Positions 1-10,906 are shown, numbered from the stretch's first letter. The stretch: DNA of 64,000 bases from Marinobacter gudaonensis (GCF_900115175.1 NZ_FOYV01000001.1:2418001-2482000); one strand, 5' to 3'. Numbers and translations: made by a program. The notes: a model not told the origin generated them from the sequence alone.

Positions 1-2
1 CC

Positions 3-2147
3 GGTGTGTTTACCGACCAGAGCCACTCCGAGCACTACACCCGCAAATGGGACCTGCAGTTTGCGCCCAGCATCTGCCACCAGTGCGCCATGGGCTGCAA
101 CATCAGCCCGGGCGAGCGCTATGGCGATATCCGGCGCATCGAAAACCGCTACCACGGCGAGGTCAACGGCTTCTTCCTGTGCGATCTTGGCCGATTTGGC
201 TACGGCTACGTGAACCGGGCCGATCGGCCGCGGATGCCCGAGTTTCTCCCAGGGCCGGGAAAGGACCGGGAGCCGCTGGAAACCGATGCTGCCCTGGCCC
301 GCATTGCCGATGCCCTGCGTCATGCCGAACGGGTCATTGGCATTGGCTCGCCCCGGGCGAGCCTGGAAAGCAACCACCAACTGCGGGAACTGGTGGGTGC
401 AGCCAACTTTTCCACGGGTATTCATGCCAGGGAGCAGGACTGTCTGGCGCTGATGCAGGAACTCGGCCGCAGCTGCGGACTGCCGGCGCCAACCCTGCGG
501 GAGGTGGAGGAGCACGACGCCGTGCTGCTGCTGGGGGAAGACCCCATGGAGAGTGCGGCCCGGCTGGGGCTGGCCATTCGCCAGGCCATTACCACCCCAC
601 CCTCGGAACAGGCGGCACGGGTGGGGATTCCCTACTGGAATGCCGAAGCGCTCAAGACCCTGGCCCAGGACCATCACCAGCCACTGTTCATTGCCTACCC
701 GACGGCCACCGAGCTTGATGGCATTGCCCGTGACCGGCTGCCATTGGCGCCGGAGGACATTGCGCGCCTTGGCTATGCGGTGGCCCACGCCATTGATTCG
801 TCGGCACCGGCGGTGGCCGATCTGGAGCCGTCACTCCAGGCCCGTGCGGAAACCATTGCCGATTCACTCGTGGCTGCCGAGAAGCCCCTGGTGGTCAGCG
901 GTGGCACCTTGGCGCATCCGGCCATCATCCGGGCCGCCGGCAACATCGCCCGGGCGCTGGCCCGCCGCGCCAGCCGGGGCGGGCTCATGTTCGTGCGCCG
1001 GGAAGCCAACAGCACGGGCCTGTCGCTGCTTGGCGGCCAGCCCCTGGAATGGGCCCTGGAGCAGCTCGGCAGTGGACATGCCGATGCCGCGGTGATCCTG
1101 GAGAACGATCTGTACCAGCGTCTGCCTGCGGCAAGGGTTGATACAGCCCTCGACAGTGCCCGGACGCTGGTGGTGCTGGACCACCAGCGTACCCCGACAC
1201 TCGAGCGTGCCACCTTCTCCCTGCCGGCGGCCAGCTTTGCCGAAGGCGATGGCACCCTGGTGAGCCTGGAGGGCCGGGCTCAGCGTTTCTTCCAGGTGTT
1301 TGAGCCGGGCTACCTCCGCCCGGAGGCCCGCATTCACGAGAGCTGGCGTTGGCTGCACGGGCTGGCGGTGAAAGTGCATGGTTACGCGCCGGCGGACATA
1401 ACACTGGACCAGGTAACCGCGGCCTGCAGCCAGGCCTGCCCGGGCCTTGAGATGATCACCGCCGCCGCGCCCGATGCCGGCTTCCGGATCGAGGGTCTGC
1501 GTCTTGCCCGGGAGCCCCACCGCTACAGTGGCCGCACCTCCATGCGGGCCAATCGAAGCGTCAGCGAGCCCAGGGTACCGCAGGATCCGGATACCGCCTT
1601 CGCCTATTCCATGGAGGGTTACAGCGGTTATCGGCACCCGCACCAGCAGGTGCCCTTTGCCTGGGCGCCGGGCTGGAATTCGCCCCAGGCCTGGAACAAG
1701 TTCACCGATGAGGTGGGTGGTCATCTGCGCGGCGGCGACCCGGGTATCCGTCTCGCCGGTCCGGTGCCGGGCCATTACGACTATGACCGCGACATCCCCG
1801 CCGCCGGGCAGCCAACCGGTGAGCGCCACCGGGCCGTGGTTTTGCCGCGGCTGTTCGGAGGCGAGGAAACCTCGGCGCTGGCCGGGCCCATCCAGCAGCG
1901 TATGGACCACCCTGCTTTGGTGTTGAGCGAGGCCGATGCCACTGCCCTGGGCGCCGAGCTGGGCGGCCTGGTGACGGTATCGGGGGAACACACCTGTGTC
2001 ACCCTACCGGTGCGGGTGCAGTCGGACTGGCCCCGGGGACTTGTTGGCTTGCCGGCCGGCAGCGTGCCCTGGGGGGTGGACGGCGATGTCACCCTGACCG
2101 CGGGCCCGGGTTCCACTCCGGGCGCCCGCTGCGAGGTGCGGCCATGA
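3..2147 (+). CDS. nuoG: NADH-quinone oxidoreductase subunit G (5'-truncated by the window edge)
   Basis: This is the large peripheral-arm iron-sulfur subunit of complex I, with a molybdopterin-oxidoreductase-like fold. The reading frame is open to the window start, so the N-terminal [2Fe-2S] and first [4Fe-4S] domains lie upstream; about 714 residues are visible. Near the left edge the residues [14 protein letters not shown] and a C-x2-C-x3-C-x27-C cluster (CHQCAMGC, then the Cys of [11 protein letters not shown]) match the extra N7 cluster found in E. coli-type NuoG. The rest is a long FdhF-like domain without an obvious catalytic Cys or Sec. The TGA stop overlaps the nuoH ATG (ATGA), which suggests translational coupling. 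The family assignment is secure; only the start is missing. Confidence 0.95.
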   Translation, partial: GVFTDQSHSEHYTRKWDLQFAPSICHQCAMGCNISPGERYGDIRRIENRYHGEVNGFFLCDLGRFGYGYVNRADRPRMPEFLPGPGKDREPLETDAALARIADALRHAERVIGIGSPRASLESNHQLRELVGAANFSTGIHAREQDCLALMQELGRSCGLPAPTLREVEEHDAVLLLGEDPMESAARLGLAIRQAITTPPSEQAARVGIPYWNAEALKTLAQDHHQPLFIAYPTATELDGIARDRLPLAPEDIARLGYAVAHAIDSSAPAVADLEPSLQARAETIADSLVAAEKPLVVSGGTLAHPAIIRAAGNIARALARRASRGGLMFVRREANSTGLSLLGGQPLEWALEQLGSGHADAAVILENDLYQRLPAARVDTALDSARTLVVLDHQRTPTLERATFSLPAASFAEGDGTLVSLEGRAQRFFQVFEPGYLRPEARIHESWRWLHGLAVKVHGYAPADITLDQVTAACSQACPGLEMITAAAPDAGFRIEGLRLAREPHRYSGRTSMRANRSVSEPRVPQDPDTAFAYSMEGYSGYRHPHQQVPFAWAPGWNSPQAWNKFTDEVGGHLRGGDPGIRLAGPVPGHYDYDRDIPAAGQPTGERHRAVVLPRLFGGEETSALAGPIQQRMDHPALVLSEADATALGAELGGLVTVSGEHTCVTLPVRVQSDWPRGLVGLPAGSVPWGVDGDVTLTAGPGSTPGARCEVRP

Positions 2148-3121
2148 GCTGGCTGAACCCGGAATGGCAGGCCATTCTCTGGGCCATGTTTCAGGCTCTC
2201 GTGATCCTGCTGGGGGCGGTTCTGCTGGGCGCCGCCCTGACCATTGTCGAGCGGCGCCTGCTGGGGCTCTGGCAGGATCGCTACGGCCCCAACCGGGTTG
2301 GCCCCTTCGGCCTGCTGCAGCTGGTGGCGGACATGATCAAGATTTTCTTCAAGGAAGACTGGATTCCACCTTTCGCCGATCGACCGCTGTTTGTGCTGGC
2401 GCCGGTGATCGCCTTCGCCTCCCTGCTGCTGTCGTTCATCATCATTCCCATCACGCCCGGCTGGGGCATTGCCGACCTGCACATCGGGCTGCTGTTCTTC
2501 CTGGCGATGGCGGGCATCAACGTGTACGCGGTGCTGCTCGGCGGCTGGGCCAGCGGCAATAAATACGCCCTGCTCGGCGCCATGCGCTCTTCCGCCCAGA
2601 CCCTCTCCTACGAGGTCTTCATGGGGCTGTCGCTGATGGGTGTAGTGGCCCTGGCCGGCTCCTTCAACCTGCGGGACATTGTGACAGCCCAGGAAGGCCT
2701 CTGGTTTGTGGTGCCCCAGTTCTTCGGCTTCTGCACCTTCCTGATTGCCGGGATTGCCGTGACCCACCGCCACCCGTTCGACCAGCCGGAGGCGGAGCAG
2801 GAGCTGGCGGACGGTTACCACATTGAGTACTCGGGGATGAAGTTCGGGCTGTTCTTCATTGGCGAGTACGTGGGCATGGTGCTGGTTTCGGCGCTGATCG
2901 TGACCCTGTTCTTCGGCGGCTGGCAGGGCCCCTGGCTGCCGCCGGTGCTCTGGTTTGCCCTCAAGACCGGCGCCTTCCTGGTGTTGTTCATCCTGCTGCG
3001 GGCCTCGTTGCCCAGGCCCCGCTACGACCGGGTGATGAGCTTCGGCTGGAAGGTCTGTCTGCCACTGACTCTGATCAATCTTCTGGCCACCGGCGCGGTG
3101 ATGCTGCTGGTTGGCCCCTGA
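2144..3121 (+). CDS. nuoH: NADH-quinone oxidoreductase subunit H
   Basis: This is the membrane subunit of NDH-1 that helps form the quinone-binding pocket and links the peripheral arm to the proton-pumping arm. At 325 residues it has the normal length, with about eight hydrophobic segments. Family signatures include the early [14 protein letters not shown] stretch and the [11 protein letters not shown] loop, which follows an acidic run ([13 protein letters not shown]) that lines the quinone channel in homologues. It starts inside the nuoG stop and ends a few bases before the nuoI ribosome site. It belongs to the nuo operon and no anomalies were seen. Confidence 0.97.
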   Translation: MSWLNPEWQAILWAMFQALVILLGAVLLGAALTIVERRLLGLWQDRYGPNRVGPFGLLQLVADMIKIFFKEDWIPPFADRPLFVLAPVIAFASLLLSFIIIPITPGWGIADLHIGLLFFLAMAGINVYAVLLGGWASGNKYALLGAMRSSAQTLSYEVFMGLSLMGVVALAGSFNLRDIVTAQEGLWFVVPQFFGFCTFLIAGIAVTHRHPFDQPEAEQELADGYHIEYSGMKFGLFFIGEYVGMVLVSALIVTLFFGGWQGPWLPPVLWFALKTGAFLVLFILLRASLPRPRYDRVMSFGWKVCLPLTLINLLATGAVMLLVGP

Positions 3122-3140
3122 CGCCTGGGAGGACCCGGAT

Positions 3141-3728
3141 ATGGAACGAGACCCGGATATGGAACAAGACAAGGTCCCTTTCATCAGATCCGTACTCTGG
3201 CTGGTGCCGGCCACCTGGAGCCAGCTGCGCACCCTGGGCATGGTGTTCATGCACAGCTTTCGCAAGCGGGAAACCGTGAACTATCCGGACCAACCCGTGG
3301 ACCTGCCGCCCCGATACCGGGGCCGGATTGTGCTGACCCGGGATCCGGACGGCGAGGAGCGTTGTGTGGCCTGCAACCTGTGCGCGGTGGCCTGCCCGGT
3401 GGACTGCATTTCCCTGCAAAAGGGTGAGCAGGAGGACGGCCGCTGGTACCCGGAGTTTTTCCGGATCAACTTCTCCCGGTGCATCTTCTGCGGCATGTGC
3501 GAGGAGGCCTGCCCCACCTCCGCCATCCAGCTGACGCCGGATTTCGAGATGGGTGAGTACGACCGCCAGCAGTTGGTGTACGAAAAAGAGGATCTGCTGA
3601 TCAATGGGCCTGGCAAGGATCACGACTACCACTTTTACAAGGTGGCCGGCATGGCCATCGGCGGCAAGGACAAGGGCCAGGCCCTCAACGAGGAGGAACC
3701 GGTGGATGTCCGTTCCCTGCTGCCCTAG
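3141..3728 (+). CDS. nuoI: NADH-quinone oxidoreductase subunit I (two [4Fe-4S])
   Basis: This ferredoxin-like subunit carries clusters N6a and N6b, which pass electrons toward N2 and quinone. Two classic motifs are visible: [12 protein letters not shown] and [12 protein letters not shown]. The ATG at 3141 is chosen because GGGAGG at 3127-3132 lies about 8 nt upstream; a longer frame from 3111 has no such site. The first residues, [11 protein letters not shown], come from an 18-nt tandem duplication (3133-3150 and 3151-3168, one mismatch) that also creates a second in-frame ATG at 3159. The resulting protein has 195 residues and the C-terminus is normal. It sits between nuoH and nuoJ in the operon. 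Confidence 0.95.
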   Translation: MERDPDMEQDKVPFIRSVLWLVPATWSQLRTLGMVFMHSFRKRETVNYPDQPVDLPPRYRGRIVLTRDPDGEERCVACNLCAVACPVDCISLQKGEQEDGRWYPEFFRINFSRCIFCGMCEEACPTSAIQLTPDFEMGEYDRQQLVYEKEDLLINGPGKDHDYHFYKVAGMAIGGKDKGQALNEEEPVDVRSLLP

Positions 3729-3746
3729 AAACGGAGGATGAGCCCC

Positions 3747-4274
3747 ATGGAACTGGCCTTTTATCTCAGTGGCCTGGTGGCAGTGCTGGCCACCTTCGGC
3801 GTGATCACCGGCAGGAATCCGGTGCATGCGGTGGTGTACCTGATTGTCTCGCTGATTGCGGTGGCACTGGTGTTCTTTGCCCTGGGCGCCCCGTTTGCCG
3901 GCGCCCTCGAAATCATCGTCTACGCCGGCGCCATCATGGTGCTGTTCGTGTTCGTGGTGATGATGCTCAATCTGGGCCCGGACCAGGACGGCGACGAAGC
4001 CGCCTGGCGCCACCCGAGGCACTGGCTGGGCCCGTCTGTGCTTGCGGCGGTGCTGCTGGCGGTACTGAGTTACCTGATCGCCGGCGGCGACATGGCCCGG
4101 GTCATTGACGGCGAACTGCTCACGGCTCGAGCGGTCGGGCTCACCCTGTTCGGCCCCTGGCTGATGGTGGTGGAGCTGGCCGGCCTGCTGTTATTAGGCG
4201 CGCTGGTGGCCGCCTCGCACGTGGGGCGCCGGTCAAACCCGTTGCGACAGCAAAGATCCGGGAGGGCACCGTGA
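3747..4274 (+). CDS. nuoJ: NADH-quinone oxidoreductase subunit J
   Basis: This is a small membrane subunit of the NDH-1 proton-pumping arm. It has five hydrophobic segments, and the strongly conserved [19 protein letters not shown] stretch marks the third helix with its pi-bulge. The ATG at 3747 gives MELAFYLSG, which aligns with the E. coli N-terminus (MEFAFY). GGAGG at 3733-3737 lies 9 nt upstream, so the earlier ATG at 3738, which abuts that site, is less likely. The stop overlaps the nuoK start region. Confidence 0.95.
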   Translation: MELAFYLSGLVAVLATFGVITGRNPVHAVVYLIVSLIAVALVFFALGAPFAGALEIIVYAGAIMVLFVFVVMMLNLGPDQDGDEAAWRHPRHWLGPSVLAAVLLAVLSYLIAGGDMARVIDGELLTARAVGLTLFGPWLMVVELAGLLLLGALVAASHVGRRSNPLRQQRSGRAP

Positions 4275-4582
4275 TGGCAGGCATTCCCATGGAACACGGC
4301 CTGATTCTGGCAGCCATTCTGTTTGTGCTGGGCCTGGTGGGCCTGATGCTGCGCCGCAACATGCTGTTTGTCCTGATGAGCCTGGAGGTGATGCTGAACG
4401 CCGCGGCGCTGGCGTTCGTGGTGGGCGCCACCGCCTGGGATCAGCCGGATGGCCAGGCCATGTTCCTGCTGGTGATCACACTGGCCGCTGCTGAAGCGGC
4501 CGTGGGGCTGGCGCTGATGATCCAGCTGTTCCGGCGCTTCAAGTCCCTGAACCTCGATCTGGCAAGCAGGATGCGTGGATGA
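4274..4582 (+). CDS. nuoK: NADH-quinone oxidoreductase subunit K
   Basis: This is a three-helix membrane subunit of the NDH-1 arm, 102 residues long as is usual for the family. The conserved [16 protein letters not shown] start and the helix-borne acidic residues (the Glu of [14 protein letters not shown] and the Glu of [12 protein letters not shown]), which take part in proton translocation in homologues, are present. ATG at 4274 is preceded by a GTG at 4271; either would overlap the nuoJ stop. The end overlaps nuoL by 4 nt. Confidence 0.94.
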   Translation: MAGIPMEHGLILAAILFVLGLVGLMLRRNMLFVLMSLEVMLNAAALAFVVGATAWDQPDGQAMFLLVITLAAAEAAVGLALMIQLFRRFKSLNLDLASRMRG

Positions 4583-6444
4583 TGGAGCTGGCGGTCACCC
4601 TGTCATTTGTCCTGCCCCTGATGGGTACTTTGATACTCGCACTCTCCGGCGGCCGTCTCGGGGTGCGTTTTGGTGCGTTTGTTGGCGTCGCCAGTGTCGG
4701 CCTTGCTGCCCTGGCGACGGCCTGGGCTATCGCACTCTATGACGGCCCTGTCGGGTTCACGCTCTGGATCTGGATTCAGGTGGGCAGTTTCCAGCCCACC
4801 ATCGGCCTGGCGGTGGATGGCCTGGCCCTGGTGATGATGGCGGTGATTACCGGTGTGGGCTTCTTCATCCACCTGTTCGCCGCCTGGTACATGACCGGTG
4901 AGGCCGGGGTGACCCGCTTCTACGCCTGGATGAACCTGTTCGTGTTCAGCATGCTGATGCTGGTGCTCGGCGACAATCTGCTGCTGCTCTTCCTGGGCTG
5001 GGAAGGCGTTGGTCTGTGCAGTTACCTGCTGATTGGCTATTACTACCAGGACAGTGCTAATGGCCGGGCCGCCTTCAAGGCGTTCGTGGTTACCCGGATC
5101 GGCGATGTGTTCCTGGCCCTGGGCCTGTTCCTGATCTTCCGGGACCTGGGCACCCTGGATATCCAGCAGGTGATGGTGCGAGCCTCGGAGGTCTGGTCGG
5201 TGGGTGATCCCACGGCCACCCTGGTGGCGCTCCTGGTGCTGGGTGGTGCCCTCGGCAAGTCCGCCCAGGTACCGTTGCACACCTGGCTGCCGGACGCCAT
5301 GGCGGGCCCGACCCCCGTCTCGGCTCTGATCCACGCCGCCACCATGGTCACCGCCGGGGTGTACCTGATTGCTCGGCTTAATGGCGTGTTTCTCATGGCG
5401 CCCGAGGTTTTGTGGCTTGTGGGCGTGATCGGGGCGGTGTCACTGCTGCTGGCGGCGTTCGCGGCCCTGGCCCAGACCGACATCAAAAGAGTTCTGGCGT
5501 ATTCCACCATGAGCCAGATCGGCTACATGTTCATGGCGCTTGGCGTGGGTGCCTTTGACGCCGCCATCTTCCACCTGGTCACCCATGCTTTCTTCAAGGC
5601 ACTGCTGTTCCTGTCTGCCGGGTCGGTCATCACCAGTTGCCATCACGAACAGGATATGGCGAATCTGGGCGGTCTCAGGAAGCGCCTGCCAGTGGCCTAC
5701 ACCGGCTTCCTGGTGGGCGGGGCGGCCCTCGTGGCGCTGCCGCTGGTGACCGCCGGATTCTACAGCAAGGATGAGATTCTCTGGCAGGCCATGGCGGCAG
5801 ACCAGAACGGACTGCTGCTAGCCGGCCTCCTCGGTGCTCTGTTGACCTGCCTGTACACGGTGCGGCTGGTTCTGGGCACCTTCCATGGGCCCAGCCGCAG
5901 CGCCAACGCCCGGAATGCCGAGCCGGGTACCGCCTGGCTTACTCACCACCTGCCACTGGCAATACTGGCAGTGCTGTCCACGGTGGTCGGCACCTGGCTG
6001 TATCCCCACCTGGGCCACCTGTTCCCGGTGGCCCCCGGAGAGCGGACGGAGACTGGCCATACTTTGCTGCAGTTGCTGGCCACCGGTACGGTCATTGCCG
6101 GCCTGGCGCTGGCGCTCTGGCTGTTCCTGAAACAGGCGGACTGGCTGCGCCAACAGACCGCCGGCGGGCCGGGCGCTTTCCTGTGGACGCTCTGGCATCG
6201 GGCCTGGGGCTTTGACGCGCTCTATGACCGGTTGCTGGTCCGTCCCTGGCAGTTGCTGGTCCGACTGTTGCGCTATGATCTGATTAACCTCACCGTCAAC
6301 CTGGTGGCGGTGCTGGCGCGGCTGTTCAACGGCGCCCTGGTGCGGGCCCAGACCGGGCGGGTGCGGGGCTACGCCACCGCCATGATCCTGGGCGCAACGG
6401 TGATCCTGCTGGCGCTGGTCATGGTGCCGGGAGGTGCTCCGTGA
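4579..6444 (+). CDS. nuoL: NADH-quinone oxidoreductase subunit L
   Basis: This is the distal antiporter-like subunit of NDH-1, with about 16 transmembrane helices followed by the long lateral helix region. At 621 residues it is of normal size. Recognisable family blocks are [40 protein letters not shown], and the [15 protein letters not shown] and [10 protein letters not shown] stretches that carry the proton-channel Lys and His residues. ATG at 4579 overlaps the nuoK stop. The stop in turn overlaps the nuoM GTG start, so nuoK-L-M form a tightly coupled run. Confidence 0.97.
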   Translation: MMELAVTLSFVLPLMGTLILALSGGRLGVRFGAFVGVASVGLAALATAWAIALYDGPVGFTLWIWIQVGSFQPTIGLAVDGLALVMMAVITGVGFFIHLFAAWYMTGEAGVTRFYAWMNLFVFSMLMLVLGDNLLLLFLGWEGVGLCSYLLIGYYYQDSANGRAAFKAFVVTRIGDVFLALGLFLIFRDLGTLDIQQVMVRASEVWSVGDPTATLVALLVLGGALGKSAQVPLHTWLPDAMAGPTPVSALIHAATMVTAGVYLIARLNGVFLMAPEVLWLVGVIGAVSLLLAAFAALAQTDIKRVLAYSTMSQIGYMFMALGVGAFDAAIFHLVTHAFFKALLFLSAGSVITSCHHEQDMANLGGLRKRLPVAYTGFLVGGAALVALPLVTAGFYSKDEILWQAMAADQNGLLLAGLLGALLTCLYTVRLVLGTFHGPSRSANARNAEPGTAWLTHHLPLAILAVLSTVVGTWLYPHLGHLFPVAPGERTETGHTLLQLLATGTVIAGLALALWLFLKQADWLRQQTAGGPGAFLWTLWHRAWGFDALYDRLLVRPWQLLVRLLRYDLINLTVNLVAVLARLFNGALVRAQTGRVRGYATAMILGATVILLALVMVPGGAP

Positions 6445-7973
6445 TCCTCGTCTGGCTGATCGTGATTCCGTTCCTGGGCGGTCTGCTGTGCTGGCAGGCG
6501 GATCGCTGGGGTGAGCAGGCACCTCGCTGGATTGCTCTGGGCACCATGCTGTTTGTGCTGGTGATCAGTCTCTGGCTGTGGATGGCCGGCGATTTTGTTC
6601 TGGACGGTCCCGGCCACGCCTCCTGGCTGATCGAATGGCGGGCGGACTGGATCCCCCGTTTCGGCATCGAGATTCACCTGGCCATGGACGGCCTGTCCCT
6701 CATCCTGGTGGCACTGACCGGGTTCCTGGGCGCTCTCGCCGTACTGTGCTCCTGGCATGAAATTGGCCACCGTATCGGCTTTTTCCACCTGAACCTGTTG
6801 TGGATTCTCGGCGGCGTGGTGGGCGTGTTCCTGGCCCTGGACCTGTTCCTGTTTTTCCTGTTCTGGGAAATGATGCTGGTGCCCATGTACTTCCTGATCG
6901 CGCTCTGGGGCCACAGCGGGTCGGCCGGCCAGACCCGCATCCGTGCGGCCACCCGGTTCTTCATCTACACCCAGGCCAGCGGCCTGCTGATGCTGGTGGC
7001 CATTCTGGCGCTGGTGTTCATCCATTTTGACAACACCGGCCAGCTGTCGTTCAGCTACGAAGTGCTGCTGACCACCGAGGTGCCCGAAGCGCTGGCGCCC
7101 TGGCTGATGCTCGGATTTTTCGTGGCGTTTGCCGTCAAGTTGCCGGTGGTGCCCTTCCACGGCTGGCTTCCGGATGCCCACGCCCAGGCGCCGACGGCCG
7201 GTAGCGTGGACCTGGCCGGTATCCTGCTGAAAACCGCCGCCTACGGCATGCTGCGTTTTGCGCTGCCACTGTTCCCTGCGGAGTCGGCGGCCTTTGCGCC
7301 GGTGGCCATGACCCTGGGCCTGGTGGGCATCGTGTACGGCGCCGTGGTGGCCTGTGGCCAGCAGGACATCAAGCGGCTGATCGCCTACACCAGTATTTCC
7401 CACATGGGATTTGTGCTCATTGCCATCTATTCCGGCTCCCAGCTGGCGATCCAGGGAGCGGTGGTTTTGATGGTGGCGCATGCGTTCTCCTCAGCCGGCC
7501 TGTTCATTCTCAGCGGACAGCTTTACGAACGTATCCACACCCGGGACATGCGGATCATGGGCGGCCTCTGGGGCCGGATACCGGTTTTGCCGGGGTTTAC
7601 CCTGTGTTTCGTGGCGGCCTCCCTGGGCATGCCGGCCACCGCCAACTTCGTTGGTGAGTTCATGATCCTGTTTGGCACCTTTCCCGCAGCGCCGGTGGTG
7701 GTGGTGATCGCTAGCACCGGTCTGGTGTTGGCGGCCGTCTATTCCCTGATTCTCATGCAACGGGTGCATTTCGGCCCGGTGTATCGCACCGGTGCCTTGC
7801 CCGGACCAACCCCGCGGGAGTATCTGATGATGCTGAGCCTGGTGGCACTGGTGATTCTGGTAGGCCTGTACCCCCAGCCGCTGCTGGATACCACGGAAAG
7901 TCTCTCTCATGCGGTCGCTGTTCTCTTCCGTAGCGGTGACGGGCTCGCGTCGGCCCTCGGGGAGGTAAACTGA
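6441..7973 (+). CDS. nuoM: NADH-quinone oxidoreductase subunit M
   Basis: This is the second antiporter-like subunit of the NDH-1 membrane arm, 510 residues with about 14 helices. Typical blocks are LFFLFWEMMLVPMYFLIALWG (carrying the channel Glu), VKLPVVPFHGWLPDAHAQAPT (carrying the channel Lys) and RLIAYTSISHMGFV. Translation most likely begins at the GTG at 6441, which overlaps the nuoL TGA by 4 nt. GGGAGGTGC just upstream can act as the ribosome site. No frameshift or missing block was seen. Confidence 0.97.
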   Translation: MILVWLIVIPFLGGLLCWQADRWGEQAPRWIALGTMLFVLVISLWLWMAGDFVLDGPGHASWLIEWRADWIPRFGIEIHLAMDGLSLILVALTGFLGALAVLCSWHEIGHRIGFFHLNLLWILGGVVGVFLALDLFLFFLFWEMMLVPMYFLIALWGHSGSAGQTRIRAATRFFIYTQASGLLMLVAILALVFIHFDNTGQLSFSYEVLLTTEVPEALAPWLMLGFFVAFAVKLPVVPFHGWLPDAHAQAPTAGSVDLAGILLKTAAYGMLRFALPLFPAESAAFAPVAMTLGLVGIVYGAVVACGQQDIKRLIAYTSISHMGFVLIAIYSGSQLAIQGAVVLMVAHAFSSAGLFILSGQLYERIHTRDMRIMGGLWGRIPVLPGFTLCFVAASLGMPATANFVGEFMILFGTFPAAPVVVVIASTGLVLAAVYSLILMQRVHFGPVYRTGALPGPTPREYLMMLSLVALVILVGLYPQPLLDTTESLSHAVAVLFRSGDGLASALGEVN

Positions 7974-9400
7974 TGCTGACCGCTGCCGACCTGCTGACAC
8001 TACTACCGCTGATCATCGTAGGTTCCACGGCGGTGTTGGCCATGCTGGCCATTGCCTGGCGGCGTCGCCACGGACTCACCGCCGTGCTGTCCGGGGCCGG
8101 CCTGCTGCTGGCCCTGGTGGCGCTGCCTCTGGTGCCCGGCGGCGCGCCACCGCTGATGGCGGTGGACGGGCTGGCCCTGATGGCAGGCACCCTGGTGCTG
8201 CTGTCGGCATTGGTGACGGTGATCCTCAGCCACCACTACCTGACCGGCTACATCGGTCCCAAGGAAGAGTTCTATCTGCTGCTGCTGTGCGCCACCGCCG
8301 GTGCCCTCGGGCTGGTGGCCAGCGATCACCTGGCCATGCTGTTCATCAGTCTGGAACTGCTCTCCATGCCCCTGTACGGCATGCTGGCCTACAGCTTCCG
8401 GGCGGAAAAGTCCCTGGAGGCGGGCATCAAGTACCTGGTGCTCTCCGCCGCGGCCACCGCATTCCTGCTGTTCGGCATGGCGCTGATCTACGCGCGCACC
8501 GGTTTTCTCGATCTGGACGGCGTTGCAGGCGCCCTGTCGGGAGAGGCGGATGTCTGGATGCTGGCCGGCGCTGCGCTGATGATTGTGGGCCTGGGGTTCA
8601 AACTGTCGGTGGTGCCATTCCACTTGTGGACGCCGGACGTCTATCAGGGTGGGCCGGCGCCAGCCACCATCTTCCTGGCCACGGTCAGCAAACTGGCGGT
8701 CTTCGTAGTGTTACTGCGCCTGGTGCTGGCGGCGCCGGTGTTCCACAGTGAGTGGTTACAGACACTGATTACCGTGCTGGCCCTGCTGACCATGCTTGGC
8801 GGCAACCTGCTGGCGCTATTCCAGGCCAACCTCAAGCGGCTGCTGGGGTATTCGTCCATTGCCCACTTTGGCTACCTGCTGGTAGTGATTGTTGCCGGAA
8901 ACGCTTTGGCCACGGAGACCACCGGCGTCTACCTGATCACCTACCTGGTCACCACCCTGACCGCCTTCGGTGTGGTAACCCTGCTGTCCAGCCCGTTCGG
9001 TGGCGAGGATGCCGATGGCCTGCCGGTCTACCGGGGCCTGTTCTGGCGCCGGCCCTACCTGGCGGCGGTGATGACGGTAAGCTTCCTGTCGCTGGCGGGC
9101 ATTCCTCTGACGGCCGGGTTCATCGGCAAGTTCTATGTGATTGCCCTGGGCGTGGCCGAGGGCCGCTGGTGGCTGGTGGGCGGTATCGTGGCCGGCAGTG
9201 CCATTGGCCTGTACTACTACCTGCGGGTGATGGTGACCCTGTACCTGCCCGAGCCGGGCATGCGCCGCCGGGATGTCAGCAACGACTGGGGCAGCCGGCT
9301 GGGGGGCATCACCCTGATGGCGCTGGCGGTGACCATCCTCGTGCTCGGTATCTACCCCGCCCCGATGATCGACTGGGTGCAGGAGCTGAGTATCGGTTAG
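7973..9400 (+). CDS. nuoN: NADH-quinone oxidoreductase subunit N
   Basis: This is the third antiporter-like subunit of NDH-1, 475 residues and hydrophobic throughout. SLELLSMPLYGMLAY, KLSVVPFHLWTPDVYQGGPAP and LLGYSSIAHFGYLL are the usual family blocks. GGAGG at 7960-7964 precedes the ATG, which shares one base with the nuoM stop (TGATG). It is the last gene of the nuo operon. Its TAG overlaps the end of the convergent ndh gene by 4 nt, leaving no room for an ordinary terminator between them. Confidence 0.97.
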   Translation: MLTAADLLTLLPLIIVGSTAVLAMLAIAWRRRHGLTAVLSGAGLLLALVALPLVPGGAPPLMAVDGLALMAGTLVLLSALVTVILSHHYLTGYIGPKEEFYLLLLCATAGALGLVASDHLAMLFISLELLSMPLYGMLAYSFRAEKSLEAGIKYLVLSAAATAFLLFGMALIYARTGFLDLDGVAGALSGEADVWMLAGAALMIVGLGFKLSVVPFHLWTPDVYQGGPAPATIFLATVSKLAVFVVLLRLVLAAPVFHSEWLQTLITVLALLTMLGGNLLALFQANLKRLLGYSSIAHFGYLLVVIVAGNALATETTGVYLITYLVTTLTAFGVVTLLSSPFGGEDADGLPVYRGLFWRRPYLAAVMTVSFLSLAGIPLTAGFIGKFYVIALGVAEGRWWLVGGIVAGSAIGLYYYLRVMVTLYLPEPGMRRRDVSNDWGSRLGGITLMALAVTILVLGIYPAPMIDWVQELSIG

Positions 9401-10707
9401 TGGAGTTTCAGCCTGGGATGCATGGCCCGGCTGATGCGGTCCATCAGCCAGATTACGCCGGTGCGGACAGGGCCGTGCAGGGCCACCTGGTGCATGCGGT
9501 ACAGGGACAGGTAGAACATGCGCGCCACCTTGCCCTCGATGTACATGCTGCGACCGGAGAGATTGCCCATGAGGTTACCGACAGTGGTGTAGCGACTGAA
9601 GTTGATCAGTGAACCGTGGTCGTTGTAGACGAACGGCACAGCCTCCTCACCTTCCAGCCGGTTGCAGAGAGTCCTGAACAGGGTGTCGGCCTGCTGGTGT
9701 GCGGCCTGGGCCCGGGGTGGCACCGGTCGCTCGGAATCTGGCTGGGGGCAGGCGGCACAGTCGCCAAAGGCAAACACGTCGACATCCTGGGTGGTCTGCA
9801 GGGTCTGCTCGACCACCAGCTGATTGCTGCGGTTCACTTCCAGTCCGTCCAGCTCCGCAAGGAACCCGGGCGCCTTGATGCCCGCCGCCCAGATGGTCAT
9901 CTCCGAGGGCAGCTCGGTGCCGTCTTTCATCACCACGGAATCGGATCGTACCTCGCTCACCGGCTGACCGGTGAGCACCATGACTCGCTGATGCTCCAAC
10001 TCCCGGGTGGCGGCCGCCGATATCCGACCGGGCAGGGCCGGCAGGATGCGATCGGCAGCCTCGATCACGGTAATTGAAACGTCCGAGGGCTGCAGGTGAT
10101 TCATGCCATACACCGGCAGCTCACGGGACGCCAGGCGCAGTTCGGCGGCCAGCTCCACACCGGTGGCACCGGCGCCAATGATGCTGATGCTCAGGGTGTG
10201 CTCCGATCCCTGGAAGGCCTCGTGGTTTTTCCTGAGGAAGGCATTGAGCAGCAGGTTGTGGAACCGCCGGGCCTGTTTGAGGCTGTCCAGGAACAGGCAG
10301 TGGTCCTGGGCGCCGGGGGTGCCGAAATCGTTGGCGGTGCTGCCCACGGCAATCACCAGGGTGTCGTAGGGAATCTGGCGTTCCGGGACCACCTCGGTGC
10401 CGTCGATGTCGTGGAACGGCGCAATCACCACCTGTTTGTTCTGGCGATCCAGGCCACTCATGCGTCCCAGCTGGAATTCGTAGTGGTGCTTGCGGGCGTG
10501 GGCTCGATAGTTGATTTCATTGGCGCTGGCATCCAGCGAGCCGGAGGCAACTTCGTGGAGCAGGGGTTTCCAGACATGGGTCAGACCGGCGTCCACCAGG
10601 GTGATTCGCGCTTTTCGCTTTTTGCCCAGTTTGTTGCCCAGCCGGGTAACCAGCTCCAGTCCACCGGCGCCACCGCCGACCACGACAATGTGATGAAGGT
10701 TTTCCAT
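9397..10707 (-). CDS. ndh: Type II NADH:quinone oxidoreductase
   Basis: This is a single-subunit, FAD-containing peripheral membrane enzyme that oxidises NADH and reduces quinone without pumping protons. Reading from the ATG at 10707, the N-terminus is a GGGAGGLE dinucleotide-binding motif, followed by a TLVD strand end and the WKPLLHEVASGSLD block shared with E. coli Ndh. The second nucleotide motif is SIIGAGATGVELAAELR, and the C-terminal FAD block is VFAFGDCA. At 436 residues it matches E. coli Ndh (434). A longer frame to 10773 lacks a plausible start context. It is convergent with nuoN, so the two alternative NADH dehydrogenases meet tail to tail. Confidence 0.95.
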   Translation of the reverse strand: MENLHHIVVVGGGAGGLELVTRLGNKLGKKRKARITLVDAGLTHVWKPLLHEVASGSLDASANEINYRAHARKHHYEFQLGRMSGLDRQNKQVVIAPFHDIDGTEVVPERQIPYDTLVIAVGSTANDFGTPGAQDHCLFLDSLKQARRFHNLLLNAFLRKNHEAFQGSEHTLSISIIGAGATGVELAAELRLASRELPVYGMNHLQPSDVSITVIEAADRILPALPGRISAAATRELEHQRVMVLTGQPVSEVRSDSVVMKDGTELPSEMTIWAAGIKAPGFLAELDGLEVNRSNQLVVEQTLQTTQDVDVFAFGDCAACPQPDSERPVPPRAQAAHQQADTLFRTLCNRLEGEEAVPFVYNDHGSLINFSRYTTVGNLMGNLSGRSMYIEGKVARMFYLSLYRMHQVALHGPVRTGVIWLMDRISRAMHPRLKLH

Positions 10708-10732
10708 AACGATCAGACCTGTAAGTGAAGAG

Positions 10733-10765
10733 AGCCAAGCGCACTTGGGGCAAGAACGCTTGGCT
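10733..10765. repeat. Inverted repeat in the ndh leader
   Basis: AGCCAAGCG (10733-10741) and CGCTTGGCT (10757-10765) are perfect 9-bp inverted arms around a 15-nt loop. They lie 26-58 nt upstream of the ndh start. The repeat could be a leader hairpin or an operator; the sequence alone does not decide which. The remaining upstream stretch to 10906 shows no convincing gene. Confidence 0.4.
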
Positions 10766-10906
10766 GTCCTCACTGGGGAGCAGTCGTGCAGCCGGGGCTG
10801 GCTCGAATGCCTGGGTGGGGTCCGCAGCGGGCGCTAATGGTAACGCGGCGGCGCCGGCGGGCACAATTCTACGGAAGTGGCGGTTTTGCGTCAGCCGGAT
10901 GGAACA

